Origin: CAVWDI01 sp963753725
GTDB taxonomy: Bacteria > Chloroflexota > Anaerolineae > Anaerolineales > UBA4823
Reading direction: 5' to 3'
Length of the DNA stretch: 64,000 nt
Assembly: GCA_963753725.1 (NCBI GenBank)
Contig: CAVWDI010000010.1
Location: 558,001-622,000 of the forward strand
Positions 56,698-64,000 of this stretch are shown piece by piece (position 1 is the first letter of the stretch; every line of letters starts with the position of its first letter). The translations under genes were made by a program, and so were the position numbers. The notes beneath the pieces were generated by a model. It had not been told where the DNA came from, did not search any database, and worked only from the letters and a program-made list of their open reading frames with translations.

Positions 56698-58041
56698 TGA
56701 GCGCATACTTACCGCAAACAGAAGATGATTTGCGAACCATGCTGGAAACCATCGGGGTACTCATCGGTGGAAGCATTGTTCGAGGATGTACCGGAAGCAT
56801 GCCGCTACCCGGACATGAAGCTGCCGAAAGCGCTGTCCGAGATGGAGATACTGACCGAACTGTACAGCATGGCGGCCAAGAACAGCACCACCGGGTGTTT
56901 CGCCTCCTTTATCGGCGCGGGTGCATACAACCACTTCACCCCCAGCGCTGTCCCGTACCTGGCAGGGCGCGGTGAGTTTCTGACCGCATACACCCCCTAC
57001 CAGCCGGAAGTCAGCCAGGGCACCCTGCAGGCCATATTCGAATACCAGAGCATGGTGGCCGAACTGACCGGCATGGAAGTGGTCAACGCCAGCCATTACG
57101 ACGGCGCCACCTCCATGGCGGAAGCGGCCATCATGAGCTACAACACCGCCCGCGGCAAACGCAGCAAGATCCTGGTATCGCCCAGCGTGCACCCCCAATA
57201 CCGGCAGGTGCTGCGCACCTATCTGCCTGGTGACCAACTGCAAATCACCGGCGATGAGGACCTGAACGCCGGGCTGGATGACCTGGTGAAGATGCTGGAT
57301 GAGGATACCGCCTGCCTGATCGTGCAGAACCCGGATTTCTTCGGGCAGCTGCTGGATGTAGACGGACTGGCGGATGCGGTGCATGCGGCCGGAGCGCTGC
57401 TGGTTGTGGTAGCTAACCCGATCCACAGCCTGGGATTATTGAAACCGCCCGGAGCGTACGGTGCGGATATCGTGGCGGCAGAGGGACAGCCCTTGGGAGC
57501 AGGTCTCAATTTCGGAGGCCCCTACCTGGGTGTGTTCGCAGCCACGATGAAGAACGTGCGCAAAATGCCAGGAAGGCTGGTGGGAGAGACGGTGGATACG
57601 GAAGGCAAGCGCGGCTACGTGCTGACATTATCGCCGCGCGAACAGCATATCCGCCGCGAAAAAGCCACCAGCAATATCTGCACCAACCAGGGACTGATCG
57701 CATTGATGGCGGGCATGTACCTGGCCTATATGGGTAAACAGGGCATGCGAGCGGTAGCGGAACTGTGCTACCAGCGTGCCCACTACGCGGCGGGGGAGAT
57801 CGACAAGCTGGAGAAGTACCGGGTGCTGGGTGACAGGCCATTCTTCAACGAGTTTGCCGTTAGGTGCCCGCAGCCGGTGAAGGGACTCAACCAGGCTTTG
57901 CTGGAGGCGGGCATATTGGGCGGGTACGACCTGGGTGATGATTACCCGGACAGGGCGAACCAGATGCTGGTATGCGTGACGGAGATGAACGACAGAAAGC
58001 AGATCGATCACCTGGTCGATACGCTGGCAGGGATTGGATAG
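56697..58041 (+). CDS. gcvPA: Glycine dehydrogenase (decarboxylating) subunit 1, one frameshift
   Basis: The N-terminal ATG 56697 frame gives 'SAYLPQTEDDLRTMLETIG', then a G4 homopolymer near 56758 shifts the frame. The rest (to 58041) is intact: 'SFIGAGAYNHFTPSAVPYLA', 'FLTAYTPYQPEVSQGTLQAI', 'VVNASHYDGATSMAEAAIM' and 'EQHIRREKATSNICTNQGL'. It is about 448 residues, the normal length of the GcvPA half of a split P protein. It decarboxylates glycine together with GcvPB, whose gene follows after 12 bases. The shift in a G-run is most likely a read error. Confidence 0.93.
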
Positions 58042-58053
58042 CGGAGAAATAAA

Positions 58054-59491
58054 ATGCGAAAACAACTTGAACCTTTAATCTTTGAAATCTCCTCCCCCGG
58101 ACGGACGGCATATACCCTGCCGGAACTGGATGTGCCTGAGAGCGAACTGCCGGGTGGCTATGTGAGAGACGATCTCAACCTGCCGGAAGTGAGCGAACTG
58201 GATTTCGTGCGCCATTACACGCACCTGAGCCAGATGAACTATTCGATTGACACCGTGTTCTACCCGCTGGGGTCGTGCACGATGAAATACAACCCCAAAG
58301 TGAACGAACAAGCGGCCGCCATCGAAGGGCTGACGCACGTGCATCCCCTGCAGCCGGAAGCCACCGTTCAGGGCAGCCTGCAGCTGATGCATGAATTGCA
58401 GGAGATGTTAGCGGAAATATCGGGCTTTGCAGTCGTATCGCTGCAGCCGGCAGCCGGAGCGCACGGCGAGTTTGCGGGTGTGCTGATCATGCGCGCCTAC
58501 CACGAGAGCCGCGGCGACAGCAAACGTACCAAAGTGCTGATCCCGGATTCGGCCCACGGCACCAACCCGGCCTCCACCGCCATGAGCGGTTTCACCATGG
58601 TCGAACTGCCATCGGACGAGCGCGGCAATGTCGACCTGGAGGCTTTGAAGCGTGAATGCGATGACACGGTGGTGGGGCTGATGCTGACCAATCCCAACAC
58701 GCTGGGCCTGTTCGAAGAACAGGTGCTGAAAGTGTGCGAGACGATCCACAACTGCGGCGGGTTAGTGTACGGCGACGGTGCCAACCTGAACGCCATGATG
58801 GGCGTCGCCAAGCCGGGCGACCTGGGGATGGATGTGCTGCATTTCAACCTGCACAAGACCTTCACCACCCCGCACGGCGGGGGCGGACCTGGCTGCGGAC
58901 CGGTGGGTGTGACCGAAGAATTGGCGCCCTTCCTGCCTGGACCTATCGCGGCGAAAGATGGTGATGCATACAAACTGTTTGCGCCGGGGCAGTCCATCGG
59001 CCGAATGAAGGCCTTCTTCGGGAACTACGGCATGTTCATCCGGGCCTACACCTACATCCGCATGATGGGACCGGATGGGCTGCGTGGCGGCATCAGAAAA
59101 CGCGGTGCTGAACGCCAACTATTTGAAAGCCCTGGTAGCGCCGCACTACAAGCTGGCTGTCGAACGCACCTGCATGCACGAGTTCGTGGTGCACGGGGAT
59201 ATCCCCGGGACGGACGTGATTGCGCTGGATGTTTCCAAGCGTTTGATCGATTACGGGCACCACCCGCCGACCAACTACTTCCCGTTGATCGTGCACGACG
59301 CCCTGATGATCGAGCCGACCGAGACGGAGAGCAAGAAGACCCTGGATGACTTTGCGGATGCGCTGCTGAAGATCAAGCAGGAGGCGGAGCAGGAACCAGA
59401 ACTGCTGCACGATGCACCGCACATCACGCCAGTGTTCCGGCTGGATGAGGCCACTGCTGCTCGTAGACCGGTATTGTGTTATAAGGGGTAG
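58054..59491 (+). CDS. gcvPB: Glycine dehydrogenase (decarboxylating) subunit 2, one frameshift
   Basis: Frame 58054 to about 59100 contains 'NYSIDTVFYPLGSCTMKYNP', 'SLQPAAGAHGEFAGVLIMRA', 'DSAHGTNPASTAMSGF' and the PLP-binding Lys (about K268) in 'HFNLHKTFTTPHGGGGPGCG'. A shift near 59095 leads to the second frame (to 59491) with 'YLKALVAPHYKLAVERTCMH', 'DYGHHPPTNYFPLIVHDALM' and 'EPTETESKKTLDDFADALL'. Repaired length is about 478 residues, as expected. It is last in the gcvH-gcvPA-gcvPB unit; gcvT is not in the window. A hairpin terminator follows at 59525. Confidence 0.94.
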
Positions 59492-59524
59492 AGACAGGAG
59501 ATAAGGTGCAGCGCACGAAACCAC

Positions 59525-59558
59525 GTGCAATGCACCATAAAAGATGCATCGCACTTTT
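59525..59558 (+). terminator. Terminator of the gcv operon
   Basis: GTGCAATGCA (59525-59534) pairs with TGCATCGCAC (59545-59554) with one mismatch and is followed by TTTT. It starts 34 bases after the gcvPB stop. Confidence 0.65.
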
Positions 59559-59630
59559 ATTATATGGTCATGCCCAACCCGGTTATCGATCCTTGCATAT
59601 CTACCTGTCCCATGAATGCTTTATCAAAAG

Positions 59631-61142
59631 TCAGTGTAAAATACGGTGTTGTTGAATGAAGAATATTAAAATATGCTGGGTACGACCAACCTCAATCAGG
59701 GGTATCGAATTACCAAATTGTTCTTTAAATATCCGGTAATACAACAACTCTTCCTTTGAATTCAGTTGACCTTCAATTCCGAGGTCACGTTCAAGAGCAA
59801 AATCTTCATCGGAAACTTCACCTTCCGCATAATCGCGTAATCTCTCTCCTGAACCGGAGCCTTCCCAGAATTTGGATTTTCCTCGCCAAATAACGTCATC
59901 TGGCAATGCATCCGCCAGGCTCTGCCGGAGAGGCCATTTCTCCATTTCCTGCGGACCGCGAATCTTCCAACGAGCAGGGATTGCTAACGCGTAACGCACA
60001 ACATCAGGGTCAAGAAATGGCACAGCCACTCCAGTGCCATGAGCGGTTGCTGACCGATCCACACGCTGTAGTGCAGTATTGTGCAGGGCTGCGATCGCTT
60101 CCTGTATGCTTAAAGTGAGTTCTACTTCACTGGAATAGGCTTTTTGGTAGGAGTATCCCGCAAATAATTCATCGCCTCCCTCCCCAGATAAAACGAAGGG
60201 TACATAATCCGCAGCCAACTTTGATACGAGATAATTGGATACAGCGCTGTGAACTAAAGGCGCATCGAAGGATTCGAGGTGGTAGATGACTTTTTCCAAA
60301 ATCCCCTGCATGTCTTCAATTTTGTAAATGTGTTCGTAATGCTCGGCTCCTATGTATTCCGCAACTTGACGGGCATATTCAAGGTCGGATGCGCCCTCAA
60401 TACCAGCAGAAAAGGTGTACAGGCGGTCCACCAAAGGACGGGCGAGTACAGCGACAATGCTTGAATCAACCCCTCCGCTTAACCACACGCCTACCTTTAC
60501 ATTTTCTGGAATTGCTCCTTTTACTGCATTCCGGAGATACTCCTTCAGCTGCTGCGCGCTTTCCTGGGCGCCATCCAGCTGTACAGGTTTAGGAAAATAC
60601 GGTTGGTAATCATACATTCCTTGATCCGAAAGCAGGAAATTCCCAGGCGGGAACTCATGAACCTGGTCAACAATACCCACTAGCGCTTTAATCTCTGACG
60701 CAAAACACATCATCCCGTCATTGAAACCAAAGTAAAGCGGACGAATACCCAATCGGTCACGAGCAAGAAGAAAACGTTCTCCATCCACAATCCCTAGGGC
60801 GAATTCCCCTTCTACCCTGCCGAAGACCCGCGTACCGAATTCCTCATACCCATGTAACAATATCTCTGTGTCTGTCCCATCTTCAACTGTATGGAACTCC
60901 AGATGCTCCTGGAAGGAAATTTGGTTGGTAAACCTGCCATCTAAAACAATCGCCCTTTCATTTCGATCGGTTACCACAGGTCCGGGTGTTTCGTTTAATT
61001 GAGTGTATCCAATCGTTCCTAAAGCCGCATTCGGTCCTTTCCAAATCTGGTGTTTTGAAGAGCCGCGGTGTTCGATTTTTTGCAGCATTTTACTTACAAG
61101 ATCCTGGTCATCGGGTGAAAAAATCCCAGCAATTCCGCTCAT
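59631..61142 (-). CDS. Asparagine synthetase B-like protein with Cys2 replaced by Ser
   Basis: 503 residues with both domains of class B asparagine synthetase. The Ntn glutaminase domain begins 'MSGIAGIF', so the nucleophile Cys2 of normal 'MCGI' proteins is Ser (codon AGC at 61139-61137). Also 'LDGRFTNQISFQEHL' replaces the N-G-E-I-Y-N glutamine-site motif, while 'DGTDTEILLHGYEEFG' is kept. The synthetase domain is fully typical: 'VWLSGGVDSSIVAVLA' (PP-loop, about residues 218-233), 'FVLSGEGGDELFAGYSY' and 'GVAVPFLDPDVVRYALAIPA'. Glutamine hydrolysis is therefore doubtful and the enzyme may use free ammonia or another amine. It is monocistronic and unrelated in position to the glycan locus. 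Confidence 0.9.
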   Translation of the reverse strand: MSGIAGIFSPDDQDLVSKMLQKIEHRGSSKHQIWKGPNAALGTIGYTQLNETPGPVVTDRNERAIVLDGRFTNQISFQEHLEFHTVEDGTDTEILLHGYEEFGTRVFGRVEGEFALGIVDGERFLLARDRLGIRPLYFGFNDGMMCFASEIKALVGIVDQVHEFPPGNFLLSDQGMYDYQPYFPKPVQLDGAQESAQQLKEYLRNAVKGAIPENVKVGVWLSGGVDSSIVAVLARPLVDRLYTFSAGIEGASDLEYARQVAEYIGAEHYEHIYKIEDMQGILEKVIYHLESFDAPLVHSAVSNYLVSKLAADYVPFVLSGEGGDELFAGYSYQKAYSSEVELTLSIQEAIAALHNTALQRVDRSATAHGTGVAVPFLDPDVVRYALAIPARWKIRGPQEMEKWPLRQSLADALPDDVIWRGKSKFWEGSGSGERLRDYAEGEVSDEDFALERDLGIEGQLNSKEELLYYRIFKEQFGNSIPLIEVGRTQHILIFFIQQHRILH

Positions 61143-61882
61143 TTTAAACTTCTCCTGATGTGTAATTTCTTTTGTCGAAAAGTCTTGCGTTTTGTTATCA
61201 TTGATTTTTTCTCAATCATTATATATCGCTGCTTCTGAAAATCCTTGATTTAAGACAATCTGTTTTTAAGATAACGCAATTTCAGACGACTTTTCCTTCT
61301 GCGGCGTTATTTGACATGATTTTATCTACCTAATGAATCCATTTTAAAAGATGATGAATTAAATTTAGGGATTTGTTTCAGTGATGATACCATACCCATT
61401 AAATAATGATACTTATCCAAGCATTAGTTGAACCAAATGCAAAACAAAAGTGGTATCTCCGAAATGTATGCGCAGTATAAATATCACGCGTATAAACGAA
61501 TGGGCAAAAGTTGCGATGAAAAAGTTCAGGGCGACCTTGGTTTTGTGCATGTGGTCAAAAACACTTCTAGGACTGTTTTTGCTCGTTCCGTAAACCTAAG
61601 ATAAACTTGCTTCCAGCTATTTAACACAATTCTTATACGTATGTGGTATCATATGCAAGTTAATAACGTCAACTGCCATTACTGTAGTCTCTGATTATCC
61701 CGCTCGACCCCCCAAGTCTCGCAAAGAATTCAGAAATCTTCAGACAGCCAGAACAGCCTAGCTGGTTTTGTGCGTATTTTGGCTCGTAAATCGAAAATTT
61801 TCAGCGCAAATTTATATCAAGCGCTTTAACTGTTATTGCATAGATTACATCGAAAGAAGTAAAGGATTAAGTATAAAAATAA
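61143..61882. other. 740-base intergenic stretch upstream of RNase J
   Basis: The largest gap of the window, AT-rich. The only frame of note is 55 codons long (61437-61604) with no ribosome site and no recognised product. No riboswitch, tRNA or clear promoter was identified. Long 5' regions occur for autoregulated RNase genes, but nothing specific is visible. Confidence 0.45.
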
Positions 61883-63538
61883 ATGAGTAAGAACTTAAAA
61901 ATAATACCCCTGGGCGGTCTGGGGGAGATTGGTAAAAATATGACCGTATTGGAATACGGCCGCAACCAGATCATCGTTGATTGTGGGATTATGTTTCCTG
62001 AGAGCGATATGTATGGCATCGACCTGGTGCTGCCGCAGTTTAAATACATCCTGGAAAACCAGGAGACTTTACGCGGCATCGTATTGACCCACGGTCACCT
62101 GGATCATATTGGCGGCCTGCCGTATTTAATAAAAGCCCTTGAACTATCGGAAGAAGGTGTGCCGGTTTATGGCACAGCCCTGACGATTGGTATGGTCAAA
62201 CGTAGATTAGAAGAAATGGGCGCGCTGGGGGGTGTGTGGCTGCAGGTGATCGATGATCGACAAACCCTGCACCTGGGACCCTTCCGGGTGAGCCCATACG
62301 CAGTGGCGCACTCCATACCGGCCGCGGTCGGGTTAGTGATCGACACACCTGTGGGCGCAATTGTGCACACCGGCGACTACAAGATGGACGAAACCCCGAC
62401 CGGGGGTCGCACAACGGACCTGGAACGCATGCGCCAGCTGACCCCCAACGGTGTCCTGGCTATGCTGGGAGACAGCACCAACGCCGACCAGCCAGGAAGA
62501 ACGCCCACCGAACAACTTGTGGCAGAGACTTTGGATGAGCTGTTCGCTGAAGCGGCGGGCAGCCGGATTATCATTGCTACATTTTCCTCGTTGCTGGCCC
62601 GACTGCAAGAGATTATCCTGCTAGCCCATAAATTCGAGCGTAAAGTCGCGCTGACCGGGCGCAGCCTGCAGCAAAATGTAGAGCTGGCCGCTGAATTGGG
62701 ATACCTTGAAGTTCCCAAAGGTATACTTGTGGATATCAGCAAGCATGTAGCGGATGAAAAGCTGGTCATCCTGGCGACGGGTTCGCAGGGTGAGCCGCGT
62801 TCTGCCCTGAACCGTATGGCGACTGGCGAACACCGTCAGGTGCAGGTGCATGCTGGAGATACGATTATCATTTCCGGCGGCACCATCCCGGGAAACGAGG
62901 AAGATGTCAGTCGGATGTTAAATCACCTGTTCGAGCGTGGCGCCAATGTGATTTACGGACCGCTGGCGACTGTGCATGTCTCCGGGCACGGAAACCGGGA
63001 GGATATGCGCATCATGCTGGGTGAAGCGCAGCCGCGCTTTTTAATCCCGGTGCACGGCGAACTGCGCCACCTGCACCTGCATGCAAGGCTGGCCCAGTCT
63101 AACGGTTTTAATACGGAACAGGTCCATATCTTGAGGAATGGATCGTGCTGGGTGACGGACGGCGAAAAAGCCTGGCTGGAGGAACCGGTCCAGGCCGAAG
63201 ACGTGTACGTGGATGGTTCGCTGGTGGGGGAGATCGGTAAACGGGTGATGCGCGACCGGGAACGGCTTTCGCAGGATGGTTTCGTGATCGTGACGGTGCC
63301 GGTTAATAAACATCACAAACTGGCTGGCGAACCCCGTATCCTGAGCCGCGGTTTCCTGCACATGGATTCTTCTGAAGAGCTGCTTAAAGCTGCCCGGGAT
63401 GTGGTTAAGCGTGACCTGGCTCGCAATGGTGGTGGAAGCCGCCAGCAGGTAAAAACCGTAAAGGAATCTCTGCAGGATTTCTTCTACAGCGAAACCTTAT
63501 CCAGGCCGGTAATTTTATCGAATTTTGTACGTGTGTAA
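61883..63538 (+). CDS. rnj: Ribonuclease J
   Basis: 551 residues of the metallo-beta-lactamase/beta-CASP family. It opens 'LKIIPLGGLGEIGKNMTVLE'. The zinc motif 'THGHLDHIGGLPY' has H70, H72, D74 and H75. Later ligands lie in 'AVAHSIPAAVGLVI' and 'IVHTGDYKMDETPTGGRTTD'. beta-CASP motifs 'MLGDSTNADQPGRTPTE', 'IIATFSSLLARLQEII', 'ILATGSQGEPRSALNRMATG' and 'VHVSGHGNREDMRIML' follow, then the RNase J C-terminal domain. It is a 5'-3' exo- and endonuclease for mRNA decay and rRNA maturation. The start at ATG 61883 matches the family N-terminus. Confidence 0.96.
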   Translation: MSKNLKIIPLGGLGEIGKNMTVLEYGRNQIIVDCGIMFPESDMYGIDLVLPQFKYILENQETLRGIVLTHGHLDHIGGLPYLIKALELSEEGVPVYGTALTIGMVKRRLEEMGALGGVWLQVIDDRQTLHLGPFRVSPYAVAHSIPAAVGLVIDTPVGAIVHTGDYKMDETPTGGRTTDLERMRQLTPNGVLAMLGDSTNADQPGRTPTEQLVAETLDELFAEAAGSRIIIATFSSLLARLQEIILLAHKFERKVALTGRSLQQNVELAAELGYLEVPKGILVDISKHVADEKLVILATGSQGEPRSALNRMATGEHRQVQVHAGDTIIISGGTIPGNEEDVSRMLNHLFERGANVIYGPLATVHVSGHGNREDMRIMLGEAQPRFLIPVHGELRHLHLHARLAQSNGFNTEQVHILRNGSCWVTDGEKAWLEEPVQAEDVYVDGSLVGEIGKRVMRDRERLSQDGFVIVTVPVNKHHKLAGEPRILSRGFLHMDSSEELLKAARDVVKRDLARNGGGSRQQVKTVKESLQDFFYSETLSRPVILSNFVRV

Positions 63539-63728
63539 CCGGTAGGGAAACTAAAACATACAACAGACCTGCGGCAGGATCCAGATATTCATAGCAATCA
63601 AAATTAGATTCGCATCACTGCTCTAAAGAACAATCCCACTATTTTTAACAATTTGGACAATCTAGGTTATAATTAGTTGTAATGATTGTGTTCACGAAAA
63701 TAAATAAATTGCGAAAAGGGTGTTCTTG

Positions 63729-64000
63729 ATGACTGAAAAATCTAAAAATGAAGCCATGGTGGAAGGATTTTGGCGTGCATATTTAACGACGGGGGAGTTC
63801 GAAAAGGAGACTCGTCAACGAAAGTTCTTCCGCATGCTGCCCGGACACCCGCGCTGCAAGAACTGCTACGCCCCCTTTCAGGGGATTGGCAGCCGGGTCG
63901 TTCATATGATGTACGGCAAGGGTCCTTCGAAATTGAACCCTCAACTTTGCAATATATGCGAAGTTTTTGCTCAAAAATTCCAGGGAGGGGCAGAGGTCGA
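63729..64000 (+). CDS. N-terminal part of an adenylate/guanylate cyclase-type protein
   Basis: The frame starts at ATG 63729 and runs off the window (90 codons visible). It has an N-terminal helix, then a Cys-rich domain 'MLPGHPRCKNCYAPFQGIGS' and 'PSKLNPQLCNICEVFAQKFQ', two C-x-x-C pairs likely binding zinc or a cluster. In Chloroflexota this module precedes a class III nucleotide cyclase domain, so the same is expected beyond 64000; the catalytic part is not visible. A 190-base gap separates it from RNase J. Confidence 0.75.
   Translation, partial: MTEKSKNEAMVEGFWRAYLTTGEFEKETRQRKFFRMLPGHPRCKNCYAPFQGIGSRVVHMMYGKGPSKLNPQLCNICEVFAQKFQGGAEV

Noticed and set aside
61437..61604. A 55-codon gene in the large gap before RNase J.
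   Set aside because: It has no ribosome site, no recognised product and no partner. The length is compatible with chance in this gap.
1..64000. tRNA, rRNA genes, CRISPR arrays, integrases or complete insertion sequences.
   Set aside because: No T-loop/anticodon patterns, no regularly spaced direct repeats with unique spacers, and no transposase or integrase motifs were found on either strand.

Overview
The window reads as a chromosome segment of a Chloroflexota bacterium, most likely class Anaerolineae. The reasons are moderate G+C, secreted proteins rich in Thr/Pro 'TPTPxPTP' linkers, several surface proteins ending in a short [YL]-[LM]-P-x-[VI] tail, a DegV protein, RNase J, a split glycine decarboxylase, and the N-terminal CxxC domain of a Chloroflexota-type adenylate cyclase at the right edge. 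This is inferred from protein character; no 16S rRNA or tRNA is present. About twenty genes are interrupted by single frameshifts, often in homopolymers (A6 at 28440, T7 near 29321, G4 near 56758). Many are probably uncorrected long-read indels, so whole-gene spans are given and the break points stated.

Layout. 1-3105: end of a VOC-family gene, an EamA transporter, a surface-protein remnant and a broken lipoprotein hydrolase. 3449-10596: nucleoid-associated protein, Tat-exported GH10 xylanase-like enzyme, lipoprotein M23 peptidase with an SdrD-like B domain, and a gingipain-like C25 protease. 10776-13421 (minus): HpcH/HpaI aldolase, STAS antagonist, anti-sigma-type ATPase, and an E2-like acyltransferase. 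13705-18332: three tandem secreted propeller-like paralogs. 18465-24145 (minus): MoaD, SCP2-like protein, CoA ligase, tungsten/molybdenum aldehyde oxidoreductase (AOR), and a nucleotidyltransferase translationally coupled to AOR.

24348-45200 is the accessory heart of the window, a glycan or modified-peptide locus. Its core is one compact minus-strand run, 34066 to 25766: PqqD-like protein, HprK-like kinase, zinc-ribbon methyltransferase, GT4, four GT2 paralogs and an ABC exporter. Around it lie an AGE-family epimerase, two paralogous polytopic GT-C-like proteins, two more GT4 enzymes, and two asparagine-synthase-domain proteins that lack a glutaminase domain. The two synthase genes belong to a duplicated synthase-GT4 unit in which one GT4 copy has decayed to a 5' stub. 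An acidic helical-repeat protein and a LuxR-type regulator sit in the middle. The PqqD + HprK-like + nucleotidyltransferase + asparagine synthase + ABC exporter set resembles both kinase-containing lasso-peptide loci and the 'HPr-rel-A' polysaccharide-associated system. No lasso B2 protease and no free precursor peptide is visible, so a glycan system or a new variant is the better reading.

45509-52772 (minus): small membrane protein, YbaK-type deacylase, SnoaL-like protein, HEAT protein, DegV, RHH regulator, a beta-helix lipoprotein and a neighbour sharing its C-terminal module, and a deazaflavin-dependent nitroreductase-like protein. 53273-64000: a broken unknown gene, a serine hydrolase, gcvH-gcvPA-gcvPB, an asparagine synthetase whose N-terminal nucleophile Cys is Ser, RNase J, and a partial cyclase. 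Intergenic DNA is rich in short perfect palindromes, a composite 'GGGATAAGGGAT' element, a foldback element at 47011-47229, and a structured 3' element present twice around the synthase block.
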